Positions 37,352-47,855 are shown, counted from the first letter of the stretch. The stretch is DNA of 64,000 nucleotides from Opitutia bacterium (GCA_002737275.1 NSIG01000026.1:1-64000); one strand, 5' to 3'. Notes: generated from the letters alone by a model not told the origin. A program made the numbers and translations.

Positions 37352-38011
37352 TTACTTGAATGAAAATCCCAGAGCCGAGAGTTCGTTCATGTTGAACGGC
37401 GCGCTGGCCAAGACTTCCTGCAATTTCTCAAACGCCGCCGCCACCGAGCCTACATCGCAAAACGCCATCCCGTCATCGCTGTCGTGGATATGCACCGACC
37501 ATGCGCTTCCGTCATCCACCCGCAGCTGCAGGGTCGAACCGTAAAGATAGTTCCCCGGCACACCGGGATGCGGTCCGGTTCCCGGTACCAGGAAGAGCGA
37601 GTGAATCGGATCGTGCGCCAAGATCTTCTGATCGCCGACGTGCTTTGCCCGATGATGCGCCGGCTTCCCCGCGACCAAAATCCTCATTCCTTCCGCGCGG
37701 GCCTGCTGCGCCGCGGGCAGCGAACCGACGTAGCGGCTGTAAATACTCGCGTTGGACTCCAGCGCAGTCGCCTCGATTTTCCCGGACAGAAACGCCTCGA
37801 GATTGTTTGCGTGAAACACCGGCCGAGCCGCCAGCGACCGCGCCGTCACATAGCCACCTTTGTGATCCGCGCTCGCATAGACTTGGTGCGCCGCAATCAG
37901 CCGCCGTAGTGTATCCATGTAGCTCGGCGTCGCCGGCACGGCTCCGATCGGGCTATGGTCGATCAAGTCGAGCAACATCTGATCTAAATGAGCATTGGGG
38001 TCGTGGGGCAT
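37352..38011 (-). CDS. Conserved hypothetical protein
   Basis: 219-aa ORF with normal composition, positioned between rsgA and a sulfurtransferase gene. Confidence 0.65.
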   Translation of the reverse strand: MPHDPNAHLDQMLLDLIDHSPIGAVPATPSYMDTLRRLIAAHQVYASADHKGGYVTARSLAARPVFHANNLEAFLSGKIEATALESNASIYSRYVGSLPAAQQARAEGMRILVAGKPAHHRAKHVGDQKILAHDPIHSLFLVPGTGPHPGVPGNYLYGSTLQLRVDDGSAWSVHIHDSDDGMAFCDVGSVAAAFEKLQEVLASAPFNMNELSALGFSFK

Positions 38012-38071
38012 ACCCAGAGAGTGACTCGCCCGATCCCGCCAACACGAGTTCCTTCTCGAACCCGCTCGACT

Positions 38072-39157
38072 TTACTCTTCGACGTGCTGCCGGTGGCGAA
38101 ACGGCGTCTTACCCTCGCTCTTCGTTTTCCAACCGGGCTTACTGGCCAGCGCACTCGGTTTTCGCAGGGCCGGCACGCTCGCGAGTTTCTCGGTTTTTAA
38201 CTTTTGGTAGCTGGCGAACCGCTCCGACGTCAGGCCGCCGCCGGCCAACGCCGACCGCACCGCACACCCCGGCTCGTTGCCATGACCACAGTTTCCAAAG
38301 CGGCACTTCGCCGCCAACTCCGCGATATCCGCAAACGCACTCTCTACGCCGTCCTCGATGCCCCAGAGTTGCAGCTCGCGCATGCCCGGTGTGTCGATCA
38401 CCAGCGCCCCCGTCGGCGTCTGCACGAGTTCACGCCGCGTCGTCGTATGGCGGCCCTTGCTGTCTTTTTCGCGCACCTCTGCCGTCGGCATCGCCTCGGG
38501 ATCACGCACCAGCGAATTGATCAGACTCGATTTCCCCACCCCCGAAGAACCGATGAACGCCAACGTCCGCCCCGGCTGCGCATACGTCGCCGCTAGAGCC
38601 TTCAGCCCTTTCCGCGTCGCCGTGCTCGTGATCAACACCGGGACCCCGGGGACGAGCACCTCGATCTCGCGCCGCACCGTTTCCGCATCCGTGCACACAT
38701 CGGATTTATTCAACACCACCACTGCCTCCGCCCCACTTTCCTTCGCTGCCACGAGAAACCGCTGGATGCGCTTCGGATTAAAATTCTGGTCAAGCCCGCT
38801 CACCAAAAATACCGTATCGATGTTCGCGGCAACGATCTGCTCGATCTCTTCCGAGCCCGAGGCCCTGCGGGAAAATTTCGTCCGCCGAGGCAACACCACG
38901 TGAATATCCGCCCTCGCCTCGCCCTCACGCCGTCGCACGCCGACCCAATCGCCCACCGCAGGAAACTGATCCGCCTTCTTCGCCACATGGAAAAATCCGC
39001 CACCGCACTCGCCGAGGACTTCGCCACCCGCCGTGTGCACCGCGTAAAAATTCCGCCGTAGCTCGCACACCACGCGCGCCGGCTCCAGCCCCGCCGCGGC
39101 ATGCGGGGCAAATGCGAGTTCGAGGGCGGGTTGCCAGCCCAGATCGGCGAGATTCAT
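38072..39157 (-). CDS. rsgA: Ribosome small subunit-dependent GTPase A
   Basis: FIGSSGVGKSSLINSLVRD, KGRHTTTRRELVQTPTGALVIDTPGMRELQLW, circularly permuted GTPase with NKSD; C-terminal Zn motif CRFGNCGHGNEPGC. Confidence 0.95.
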   Translation of the reverse strand: MNLADLGWQPALELAFAPHAAAGLEPARVVCELRRNFYAVHTAGGEVLGECGGGFFHVAKKADQFPAVGDWVGVRRREGEARADIHVVLPRRTKFSRRASGSEEIEQIVAANIDTVFLVSGLDQNFNPKRIQRFLVAAKESGAEAVVVLNKSDVCTDAETVRREIEVLVPGVPVLITSTATRKGLKALAATYAQPGRTLAFIGSSGVGKSSLINSLVRDPEAMPTAEVREKDSKGRHTTTRRELVQTPTGALVIDTPGMRELQLWGIEDGVESAFADIAELAAKCRFGNCGHGNEPGCAVRSALAGGGLTSERFASYQKLKTEKLASVPALRKPSALASKPGWKTKSEGKTPFRHRQHVEE

Positions 39158-39252
39158 ACCTACCACCCAACACGCCCCACGCGTCAGAAGCCAGCGCGCA
39201 ACGCGCCTGCTTGCGGCTTGAGCTTCCGCTTTTCCTTTTGTCCCTTCACCCA

Positions 39253-39984
39253 GTGCCCAACGTGTCCCGCGAAGTTCGTCCCAGCCAGAAGCCCAGCCAT
39301 GTCCTCAACGAACACGCCTCGCTCGAGCCCGTGCCCGCCGGCTGGTCCTTGCTTCCGCCCGGAGACGCCGCCCTCAGCCGGCGCGTCAAGACCGACGGTC
39401 CCTCCTGGACCATGATTGAACTTAAGGGTCGTAAGCGGTTCTCCCACGGCATTTGGGCTCCCACCGACCGCATCGCTGCCCTGCGCGCCGAACTCGAAAC
39501 CGAGCGCGCCGATCCCGCCTACGCCCGTCGCCTCAACGCCGGCCGCCAACGCCGCGCCGTCGCCGAGGCCGACTATGTCGAAGATTTCCGCGCCGCCGTG
39601 CTTACGTTCCTCGCGTTTCATCCCCGCTACACCACCGACGCCCAACTCCTCGCCGATCTGATCGCTGCCCAAGCGACACCCGTGGGCGGCGGCACCGTCG
39701 CCCGCACCGAACGCATCCCCATCGAGGACCGAGCCGAGGCCGCCACCATCGCCTGGCTCCGCCACCAGACAACCGGCTACGACCAGATGCGAATTCCTTT
39801 GGTCAAAGGCCGCCGCCGCGAAGTGCGCCGCCTGCTCGCCCAGCGTTCGCACGAGTTGCTCCGCCACTACCGCAAAGGACAGCCGCCCGAACCCGCTCAC
39901 TGCCCGTTGCAAGCCGCCCTGCTTCGCGCGCGGCCTCCAAGCCCGACGCCCGCACCGGTGCCGGCGCAAGGCGTCCTCTTATGA
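39253..39984 (+). CDS. DUF2293 domain-containing protein
   Basis: C-terminal ATIAWLRHQTTGYDQMRIPLVKGRRREVRRLLAQRSHELL. GTG start inferred. Confidence 0.75.
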   Translation: MPNVSREVRPSQKPSHVLNEHASLEPVPAGWSLLPPGDAALSRRVKTDGPSWTMIELKGRKRFSHGIWAPTDRIAALRAELETERADPAYARRLNAGRQRRAVAEADYVEDFRAAVLTFLAFHPRYTTDAQLLADLIAAQATPVGGGTVARTERIPIEDRAEAATIAWLRHQTTGYDQMRIPLVKGRRREVRRLLAQRSHELLRHYRKGQPPEPAHCPLQAALLRARPPSPTPAPVPAQGVLL

Positions 39985-40880
39985 AAACTCCCACTATGTC
40001 GACTCTCTCCACCATTCTCACCCATCCCGGCAGCGCGCACAAAGACGAGTTCCTGGCCTGTTGCGTTCTCCTGGCGGAACATCCCGTGCCCATCGAGCGC
40101 CGCGAGCCTCTGCCCAACGACCTCGCCGATCCCGCCGTTGCCGTCCTCGATGTCGGCCATCGCCACGAGCCGGCGCTCAATAATTTCGACCACCACCAGC
40201 TGCCCAAAGACCACCCGCCCACCTGCTCGCTTTCCCTAGTTTTGCAACACCTCGGCCTCTACGCCGACGCCCGCCAGTTTTGCGACTGGCTCGAACCCGC
40301 CGAGTGGTTCGATTGCCGAGGCCCCATCGCCACCGCCCAGTTCCTCGGCGTAGACCGCAACGCTCTCCCGAAGCTCAACTCCCCGATCGACATCACCCTG
40401 CTTCGCCGCTTCGCCCTCGCCACGCGTCTTGCGCCCAGCGATCCGCTGTGGGCGATCATGCACATGATCGGCGAAGATCTTTTGGACTATGTTCGCTCCC
40501 TCCGCGCCCGCCTCGATTTTATCGCCCGCCACGCCGAGGTCTGGACGCTCGACCTCGCCGACTCCCCCGCGAAAATTCTCTTCCTGCCCCGCACCGATCC
40601 GCTGCCCGAGGAGCCGTCCACGGGCATCGACCGCTACATCGAAGCCCAAGGTCTTGCCGCTGAAATCGTCGCAACCGTCGCCCCCGACCGCCGCAGCGCG
40701 GGCTACGGACTCGCTCGTTTTCAAGATCACCCGCGCCTCGACTTCTCGCGCCTCGCGCAAGCCCCGGGCGTGCACTTCGCCCATGCGCGCGGTTTCGTGG
40801 CGAAAACATCGCTCACCGCTCCCACCGACCTCCGCGCGCTGCTCCTGCTGGCCGCCAACTCGAGCTCGCTCCACGCCTGA
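39981..40880 (+). CDS. MYG1/UPF0160 family protein
   Basis: THPGSAHKDEFLACCVLLAEHPV, AVLDVGHRHEPALNNFDHHQL: DHH-like motifs. Start overlaps upstream stop (ATGA). Confidence 0.8.
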   Translation: MKTPTMSTLSTILTHPGSAHKDEFLACCVLLAEHPVPIERREPLPNDLADPAVAVLDVGHRHEPALNNFDHHQLPKDHPPTCSLSLVLQHLGLYADARQFCDWLEPAEWFDCRGPIATAQFLGVDRNALPKLNSPIDITLLRRFALATRLAPSDPLWAIMHMIGEDLLDYVRSLRARLDFIARHAEVWTLDLADSPAKILFLPRTDPLPEEPSTGIDRYIEAQGLAAEIVATVAPDRRSAGYGLARFQDHPRLDFSRLAQAPGVHFAHARGFVAKTSLTAPTDLRALLLLAANSSSLHA

Positions 40881-40902
40881 AATCACCCCTAGTTTTTCAA
40901 CC

Positions 40903-41331
40903 ATGAGCGAGCTCCCCGACTGCCAATACTGCCGCAAAGACCAACGCCTCGACGACCTCATGATCGAGATCGCGCCGATGCAGATCTCCACGCTCTACCT
41001 GTTCAAAGAGCAGACCTACCGTGGCCGTTGCGTCGTCGCCTACCGCCATCACATCAACGAGCTCTTCGAGCTTTCCGGCGCGGAGCGTGATCTCTTCATG
41101 CAAGACGTCGCCCGCGCCGCCAAAGCCATGCAGGCCGCATTCAACCCCGCCAAAATCAATTACGGCGCCTACTCCGACAAGCTCCCGCACCTGCACTTCC
41201 ATCTCGTGCCCAAGTATCGCGACGGCCCGAGCTGGGGTGCTCCCTTCACGATGATGCCCCAGCCCAAGCAACTCCTCGGCTCCGCCGACTACGCCGGACT
41301 GATCGCGGCGATCAAAGCCAAGCTCGGCTGA
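40903..41331 (+). CDS. HIT family protein
   Basis: NYGAYSDKLPHLHFHLVPKYRDGPSWG, HxHxH-type histidine triad. Confidence 0.88.
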   Translation: MSELPDCQYCRKDQRLDDLMIEIAPMQISTLYLFKEQTYRGRCVVAYRHHINELFELSGAERDLFMQDVARAAKAMQAAFNPAKINYGAYSDKLPHLHFHLVPKYRDGPSWGAPFTMMPQPKQLLGSADYAGLIAAIKAKLG

Positions 41332-41414
41332 CCCAGCGTAGGGGCGGCCTTCGTCGCCCCCTGATCTGCCACCACGCGCACGCTGCAACCACAGCGCGGC
41401 TCGCGGATGGGCGC

Positions 41415-42152
41415 TCAGCTTTTGCCGCCACCCTCAACCGGCCGCTCCGTTTCCGCGACCACCTTCGGCGCCGGCGGCACGATTTTGTCCGCAATATAGA
41501 TCATGTAGCTGGTACTCTTGGCCGTCGCGTGCTTCCGCACCGGCAACGCCTGCACTTTGAAGCCGCCGTTCGAGAGCCGGCTTTCAAACATCTTGTCCGC
41601 GCCCGATGACCAAATCACGACGCGCCCGCCCGGCTTCAGCGCCTGCGCGATCCGCTGAATGCCGCGCAGATCATAGACCTTGGCGTTGCCCGTCTGCACC
41701 ATCGCGGACGGCCCGTTGTCGATATCGAGAGCGATCGCATCGTAGGGCTGAGCCGCGGAACGGGCGACCACCGAGCGCACATCTTCGTTTAAAATTTTCA
41801 CGCGTGAATCCGTGAGCAACGCGCCGTTCAGGCCCGCGAGCAACGTGCGATTCCACTGCAGCACCGCTGGAATCAGCTCGGTCACGTGCACCGTCGCAGC
41901 CTTGCCCACCTTCGAAAGCACGCCCTGCAACGTGTAGCCGAACCCCAAGCCTCCGATCAGCACCCGCGGAGCCGCCGAAAGCGCCGCGCCCGCGACCGCA
42001 AACTCGCCCAAGGCCAACTCCGAAGCCGTCGCCGCCGAGTTCATGAGTTCCTTGCCGTTGACCCGAATGCTGAACCGTCCATCATGGGAGAAAAGAGAAA
42101 GCTTGGCCCCTTCCGGGGTCTTGGTTTCGGCGAGCAGCAATTGCGGTTTCAT
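41415..42152 (-). CDS. Spermidine synthase-like/SAM-dependent protein
   Basis: RVLIGGLGFGYTLQGVL, VHVTELIPAVLQWNRTLLAGLNGALLTDSRVKILNEDVRSVV, YDAIALDIDNGP. Confidence 0.82.
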   Translation of the reverse strand: MKPQLLLAETKTPEGAKLSLFSHDGRFSIRVNGKELMNSAATASELALGEFAVAGAALSAAPRVLIGGLGFGYTLQGVLSKVGKAATVHVTELIPAVLQWNRTLLAGLNGALLTDSRVKILNEDVRSVVARSAAQPYDAIALDIDNGPSAMVQTGNAKVYDLRGIQRIAQALKPGGRVVIWSSGADKMFESRLSNGGFKVQALPVRKHATAKSTSYMIYIADKIVPPAPKVVAETERPVEGGGKS

Positions 42153-42259
42153 GCGAGGACCGGCCACCATGGCAGCTTCCCTGACGGAAGCCACGCCGAA
42201 CCTTTGAAATTTTTCCGTGCGCCGGAGCCCGCCTCTCGTCTACGTCTTTCCTTTTCCCG

Positions 42260-43108
42260 ATGCCCGAATTCATCAATCTCGCCGGCTACCGCTTCGCTCC
42301 CCTCGGCGAGCTCCCGGAATTGCGTGATCGCCTGCTCCGCCAGACGAAGCTGCTCGACCTGCGCGGCACGATCTTGCTCAGCACCGAAGGCATCAATCTC
42401 GTGATCGCCGGCACGCACGCCGCCACAACGGAGATTCTCGCGACCCTCCGCGCCATCCCCGGCCTCGCCGACCTTACGCCAAAGGAGAGCAGCAGCGTCG
42501 AGCAGCCTTTTAACCGCATGCTCGTGAAAATAAAAAAAGAGATCATCGCCTTCGGGGTGGGCGGCATCAATCCGGCCCTGAGCCCCACCGCCAAACTCTC
42601 CGCCGCCACCCTCAAACAATGGCTCGACGAGGGTCGCCCAGTGACCCTGCTCGACACGCGCAACAACTACGAAATCCGCATGGGCACCTTTCGCGGCGCG
42701 CGGCCGGCCGGGATCAACCAGTTTCGCGATTTCCCCGCCGCCGTCGCGCAATTACCCGCGACCCTCAAAACCCAACCCGTCGTCATGTTTTGCACCGGCG
42801 GCATCCGTTGCGAAAAAGCCGGCCCGTTTTTGGAGCGCGAGGGCTTCACCGACGTCCACCAACTCGACGGCGGTATTTTGAAGTATTTCGAAGACTGCGG
42901 CGGCGCGCACTACGAGGGTGAATGCTTTGTCTTCGACCGCCGCGTCGGCGTGGACCCCCAACTCCGCGAAACGGGCTCCGTGATCTGCTTCAACTGCCAG
43001 ATGCCCCTCACCGTCGCCGAGCAGAAAGACCCCCGCTTCGTCCCCGGCAAAAGCTGCCCCCGCTGCATCGACGGCAAACCTTCGAAGGCGGCGAAAGCCG
43101 AGTTCTAG
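42260..43108 (+). CDS. trhO: tRNA uridine(34) hydroxylase / rhodanese-related sulfurtransferase (YceA family)
   Basis: [69 protein letters not shown]. Confidence 0.92.
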   Translation: MPEFINLAGYRFAPLGELPELRDRLLRQTKLLDLRGTILLSTEGINLVIAGTHAATTEILATLRAIPGLADLTPKESSSVEQPFNRMLVKIKKEIIAFGVGGINPALSPTAKLSAATLKQWLDEGRPVTLLDTRNNYEIRMGTFRGARPAGINQFRDFPAAVAQLPATLKTQPVVMFCTGGIRCEKAGPFLEREGFTDVHQLDGGILKYFEDCGGAHYEGECFVFDRRVGVDPQLRETGSVICFNCQMPLTVAEQKDPRFVPGKSCPRCIDGKPSKAAKAEF

Positions 43109-43117
43109 CCGCAAGGC

Positions 43118-44470
43118 TCACCGCACCCGCCTACCCGCCATCGGTCGCTGGGACCACGGGAAAAACTCTCTCGGCTCCTCCGCGACAAACGACGCGGACG
43201 CCAACGGCCACGCCACCGATGCAGGCCTTGCCAATTTTTGGCCGGCGGCTTCCCGCAACTTGTCCTTCTTACTCTTCCGTTTCCCTTTCATCCCACCGGT
43301 TCCCGAGACCAACGGCGGGGGCGGCGCGAGTTCCTCCGGTTCAAATCCCGCGATTTGCTCCCGCTCCAATCGGAGCGCGTGCTGCTTCTCGATCAGCTCA
43401 AAGTGCGCGTGAGTCTCGGCGCTGATAAAGCTCACAGCCACGCCGCTCGCACCGGCCCGTCCCGTCCGGCCGATGCGGTGCACATAGTCCACCGCCGAGC
43501 GCGGGAGGTCGTAGTTCACCACCGCCGCCAAGTCGTCGATGTCCAATCCCCGCGCCGCGAGATCCGTGGCCACAAGCACGCGCAGCCGGCCCGCCTTGAA
43601 CTGCGCCAGCGCTTCGGTCCGACCGCCCTGACTCAATTCACCGTGCAGCGCGCCGGCGTCGATCCTAGCCCGACGAAGTTTCTCCGCGACGTGCTCGGTG
43701 GCGTATTTGGTCGCGACAAAGACGAGGGTGCGGCTCCAGCCGTTTTCCTGCACCAAGTGCCGCAGCAACTGGGTTCGCCGCAAGGCATCCACCTCGATGG
43801 CACGTTCAACAATGGTTGACGGCTGCTGCACCGGAGGTGCCACGTCGATGACCTGGGGTTCGTGCAACAACCGGTCGGCCAACGCCGCGACCACCGGCGG
43901 AAAAGTCGCTGAAAAAAACAGGCTTTGGCGTTTGGCCGGAAGCAACGCTACGATCCGCTCCAGCTCATCGGTAAAGCCGAGGGCGAGTAACCGATCCGCT
44001 TCGTCAAGGACGAGCATGGAGACCGTCGAAAGCGACACCGCATTATGTCCGATCAAATCCAATAACCGGCCCGGCGTAGCCACCAATACGTCAACTCCGC
44101 CACCAAAAGCCATCATCTGGGGGTTGATCGAGACGCCGCCGTAAACCACCAGCGTCTTGATCGGCTCCGGCAAGAAACGCCCATAGCGCCGCACCCGTTC
44201 GCCGATCTGCGCGGCCAACTCCCGCGTGGGCACCAACACGAGCGCGCGGCAAAATCGCCCCGGCTCGCGCCGCCGCCTCGAAAGTTGCTCCAAAATCGGC
44301 AAGACAAAAGCCGCCGTCTTGCCCGAGCCGGTCTGCGCCGAAACCCGGATGTCGCCACCACCCAGCACCGCCGAAATGGCCGCCGACTGCACCGGCGTCG
44401 GAGCCACGTAATTTTCCTCCGCAACCGCACGGAGCAGCGGAGTTGAAAGACCAAGGGAGGAAAACGGCAT
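43118..44470 (-). CDS. DEAD/DEAH-box RNA helicase
   Basis: SAQTGSGKTAAFVLP, VLDEADRLLALGF, FSATFPP, ATDLAARGLDI, HRIGRTGRAG. Confidence 0.96.
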   Translation of the reverse strand: MPFSSLGLSTPLLRAVAEENYVAPTPVQSAAISAVLGGGDIRVSAQTGSGKTAAFVLPILEQLSRRRREPGRFCRALVLVPTRELAAQIGERVRRYGRFLPEPIKTLVVYGGVSINPQMMAFGGGVDVLVATPGRLLDLIGHNAVSLSTVSMLVLDEADRLLALGFTDELERIVALLPAKRQSLFFSATFPPVVAALADRLLHEPQVIDVAPPVQQPSTIVERAIEVDALRRTQLLRHLVQENGWSRTLVFVATKYATEHVAEKLRRARIDAGALHGELSQGGRTEALAQFKAGRLRVLVATDLAARGLDIDDLAAVVNYDLPRSAVDYVHRIGRTGRAGASGVAVSFISAETHAHFELIEKQHALRLEREQIAGFEPEELAPPPPLVSGTGGMKGKRKSKKDKLREAAGQKLARPASVAWPLASASFVAEEPREFFPWSQRPMAGRRVR

Positions 44471-44625
44471 CGCATGGAGATGACGCCGCCGTCTGGGTTT
44501 GGAAACGCTAATTCCGTCCCTCCGGTTCGCCGCCCGGCCCCGCACTTTTCAGTGCTACGACCCGGAGACGCAGCGCCCCCATCGCGGGCTACGCCAAGGT
44601 CCGCCAGCCATCACCTCACCCCCGC

Positions 44626-46857
44626 TCACGCCACCGCCTCGACCGCTAGCCGCTTGCACTCCTTCAGGTCCAGTTTTCCCGTGCCGAGCACCGGGATCTT
44701 CTCGACCCGATGGGTCACGCGCGGCACCCAAAGCGCCGTGACTCCGGCGCCGAGCAGGCGTTCCCGCACCTCGGCGAGGGTAAAGTCCCTCGTCGCCAAC
44801 AAGACCAAGGTCTCGCCTTTGACCACATCCGGCACGCCCATGACAACCGCCACGTAAGCTTCACTTTGGTCGAGATCGAAAAGCTCCACGAGCTTTTGCT
44901 CGATCGTGCCGTGGGGCACCATCTCGCCGCCAATTTTGGAGAACCGAGACAGCCGGCCTTCAATGAAAAGAAATCCGTCGTCGTCGAACCGGCCCAAGTC
45001 TCCCGTCACAAACCAGCCGTCGCGAAACGCCGCCGCGGTTTTCTCAGGATCGTCTAAATATCCCTCAAAAATATTTGCCCCGCGAAAGAGCACCATACCG
45101 GTCTGACCGTGGGGCAATTCCTGCCAAGAATCCGGATCGACGACCCGCGTCGTCATACCCGGCATCATGCGGCCAACCGCTGCCTTTCGTTTGCCCAATT
45201 GCGGCTCGTTCGTCGAGAAAACCACCGGCGGGTGCGGCTGATTGAGGCTACAGGCCGGGGTCGCCTCGGTGAGGCCGTAGCCTTCCAGAATATCGAGGTG
45301 AAATTGCTCCAAAAACCCACGCGCGAGGTCGTCGGGCAACTTCTCGGCCCCGGTCACAACCAGATCAAGGGAACGCAATTCACCCGGTTTAGCCTTCTTC
45401 AAAATCGGCCGGATAAATGTCGGGGCTCCGATCAGCACGGTCGCCTTCTCATCCCGGATGGCATCGATGATCTTCCGCGTGTCGAGCGCGCTCGGCACCG
45501 TCACCACCCGGGTCCCGCGCAACAGGGGATACCACAGTGTAACGGTAAATCCGAAGCTATGAAACACCGGCAAGCAGGCCAACAACGTGCAACTCTCCGG
45601 CAAGATCGAGAGCGACGAAATCTGGTCGCAGTTGGCTAGAATGTTGCGGTGGGTAAGGACTACGCCTTTCGGCTCCCCCGAACTTCCGCTCGTAAACAGC
45701 AGGCCGGCCTCCTCGCGGTCGCCGACTTTGGGCAGGCCGAGCAAACCCGCGCACCATTGGTTCGGCAGCAGCCACGCCGCCAGCAGCCACGGGAGCATCG
45801 CGCGTTTTCCACCGCAGGCCAAAATCTCGGTCTTCAGATCGAGCGTACGCTCGGGAAAAGGAAAATTCGGAATTTTCGCCCGCATCGCATCGGCGCTGAT
45901 GACGGTGGCGATTTTCCCCAGCTTCAGACTCGCCTCAAGGCTGTCCCGAGACGTCGTGAAATTCAAATTCACGGGGATCTTGCCCGCCGTCAGCACCGCG
46001 AGATTCGCGATAAACGCTCCGGCTCCGGGTGGTAAAACGATCCCCACGCGCTTTTCGGCAATCGTAGTCTTGATCCGGCGCGAGAGGGCCGCCGCTGCTG
46101 CGTAGATTTGGGCGTTGGTCAGCTCACGCCGCTCCGCCGTACGATCAATCACCTGCAAATGCTGGGGATGCTTCGTCAGTGCCCGCACACACTCGCGCCC
46201 GAGGTGGCGCTTGAGCACGGGCCGTTCTTCAAACGCCAGTCGGCCCAAATCGAGCAACTCCCGGCGGGCCCAGCTTGGGTTCACCGCCGCCGCCGCCGTC
46301 GGATGTCCAAACGCGATGAACACCGGTGTCGGTAACAAGCGCGGCGACTTCCAAAGATATTTGTTGCCCGCAAACGAGAACACCGAGCCCCACAGCCCGT
46401 CGACCGCCGCGGCCACGACCGGCACCTCGGCCTGCCTCGCCATCATCTCAAATCCCCGCTGGATCGCCATCAACTGGCCCGTGCGGGAGATGTGGCCTTC
46501 CGGGCACACACAGACGACCTCACCCGCCTTCAAAGCCGCGATCGCCGCCTTAATTCCCTGCCGCGGCGCCTCGGGAGAAATCGCAATCGACCCGCTGAGC
46601 TCAAAAACCCAATTGAAAAAGCTGTTCCGCCTCAGTCCTTGATAGCCAACGAAACGAATCGGCCGAGGACAGGCCAATTGAAGAACCACGACATCCACAT
46701 AGGAAATGTGATTCGCGATGAGCAGCACGCCGCCCGAGGTCGGCAGGTTCTCCGCGCCGTTGGTGCGCACGCGATAGAGGAATCGGGCGACCGTGCTGGC
46801 GATAAATTCGATGAAAAACGGGAGATGCGATCGCCGGGGCAACAAGGGGTTTGTCAT
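44626..46857 (-). CDS. Bifunctional acyltransferase / acyl-(ACP or CoA) synthetase (Aas-like fusion)
   Basis: N-terminal HISYVD (HX4D), CPEGHISRTG acyltransferase; C-terminal AMP-binding LLFTSGSSGEPKGVVLTHRN, GYGLTEATPACS, FVTGDLGRFDDDGFLFIEGR. Confidence 0.93.
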   Translation of the reverse strand: MTNPLLPRRSHLPFFIEFIASTVARFLYRVRTNGAENLPTSGGVLLIANHISYVDVVVLQLACPRPIRFVGYQGLRRNSFFNWVFELSGSIAISPEAPRQGIKAAIAALKAGEVVCVCPEGHISRTGQLMAIQRGFEMMARQAEVPVVAAAVDGLWGSVFSFAGNKYLWKSPRLLPTPVFIAFGHPTAAAAVNPSWARRELLDLGRLAFEERPVLKRHLGRECVRALTKHPQHLQVIDRTAERRELTNAQIYAAAAALSRRIKTTIAEKRVGIVLPPGAGAFIANLAVLTAGKIPVNLNFTTSRDSLEASLKLGKIATVISADAMRAKIPNFPFPERTLDLKTEILACGGKRAMLPWLLAAWLLPNQWCAGLLGLPKVGDREEAGLLFTSGSSGEPKGVVLTHRNILANCDQISSLSILPESCTLLACLPVFHSFGFTVTLWYPLLRGTRVVTVPSALDTRKIIDAIRDEKATVLIGAPTFIRPILKKAKPGELRSLDLVVTGAEKLPDDLARGFLEQFHLDILEGYGLTEATPACSLNQPHPPVVFSTNEPQLGKRKAAVGRMMPGMTTRVVDPDSWQELPHGQTGMVLFRGANIFEGYLDDPEKTAAAFRDGWFVTGDLGRFDDDGFLFIEGRLSRFSKIGGEMVPHGTIEQKLVELFDLDQSEAYVAVVMGVPDVVKGETLVLLATRDFTLAEVRERLLGAGVTALWVPRVTHRVEKIPVLGTGKLDLKECKRLAVEAVA

Positions 46858-46895
46858 AAACGCGGTATCGATATGGCGAAGAATTTAGCTCGAGT

Positions 46896-47142
46896 TCAAA
46901 GCTTTTTGTCGCGCCCGGCCACATCCTCGCCGCCGTAATCGGAAATCAGATGCCGAAAACGGTGGTAGAGAAAACCGACCCAAAGCAGCACCAAGCCTTA
47001 GACGAAGAACGCCCCCGGTCCGATAAAGCGTAGAGCCGATATCGACGATGAATAAGCAGGGGATGCACCGTTTCAGGCCCGCCAATTCCGCCAACTGGGC
47101 GGCTCGCTCTCGATCGGCAAAGCGGTCGGAGAGTTTCTCTAG
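46896..47142 (-). pseudogene. Decayed gene, putative small membrane protein
   Basis: Minus frames read EKLSDRFADRERAAQLAELAGLKRC then (shifted) ALRFIGPGAFFV*GLVLLWVGFLYHRFRHLISDYGGEDVAGRDKKL*: protein-like across a frameshift and an in-frame TAA (46998-47000). Confidence 0.5.
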
Positions 47143-47213
47143 ATGAAAATTTAGTCAAAATCGCCGCGATTTCTATCGCTACCAGACTGCTTGGTCTGGC
47201 AACCGGTGATCCA

Positions 47214-47855
47214 TCAACTGATTTCTGGAATCGGTTCCTGCAAATCTCGCAGCAACGCCGCGAAGCCCGGAAAATCGTATTCGAGGCGTCGCAAATCCCT
47301 TCGGTGCCGCTCCGCCTCGCGGACCGCGCACGCGATCTCGTACGGCAGACTCGGCCGCTCCGTTCGGTAAACCTTCAGCTTCAACTCGGCCCGGGTGTAG
47401 GGCAGAATTCCCCGGGCTTGGCCTTCAGTCCAGGCCGCTTCGTTGACCGAATCTTCGACGCCGCACAGCAACCATGCTTCGAGGGCGGGAACCGCGACAC
47501 CCACGACCCTTCGCACGCGCAAGCGGCCATGCGCCGCCGGAAAGCGTTTGCTAGTCTGGCGGAAAACCGCGCGGAGTTGGCACATCCGGCAGTGAGGGTG
47601 ATAATATTGCGGCGCATCGTGCGCCGCCGTGTGCACCGGGCTGTCGTCGGAATCGCCCGTCACGACCAGGGTATCGACATCGGTGTTGAAATGGAGGTGC
47701 CGGATGACCGCTGGTAGAACCTGCAGGACATTGGGCCAACCCCGAGCGCGATATCCCGCCGAAGCCACCGTCGGCTGCTCTTTCAGAGCTCCCTCAACCA
47801 AGACCCGCAATACCGCCTCGTCCGCCGGCGACTCGCTGAGGAACGCTATCTTCAT
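47214..47855 (-). CDS. TOPRIM-like / DUF4276-like protein (putative nuclease partner of AAA ATPase)
   Basis: FLSESPADEAVLRVLVEG (Toprim-like acidic motif), LVVTGDSDDSP (DxD), VGVAVPALEAWLL; plus HPHCRMC cluster. 4-bp overlap with upstream ATPase gene. Confidence 0.65.
   Translation of the reverse strand: MKIAFLSESPADEAVLRVLVEGALKEQPTVASAGYRARGWPNVLQVLPAVIRHLHFNTDVDTLVVTGDSDDSPVHTAAHDAPQYYHPHCRMCQLRAVFRQTSKRFPAAHGRLRVRRVVGVAVPALEAWLLCGVEDSVNEAAWTEGQARGILPYTRAELKLKVYRTERPSLPYEIACAVREAERHRRDLRRLEYDFPGFAALLRDLQEPIPEIS

Noticed and set aside
43340-43365. GGTTCAAATCCCG, resembling a tRNA T-arm
   Set aside because: Lies inside the DEAD-box helicase coding sequence with no surrounding cloverleaf.
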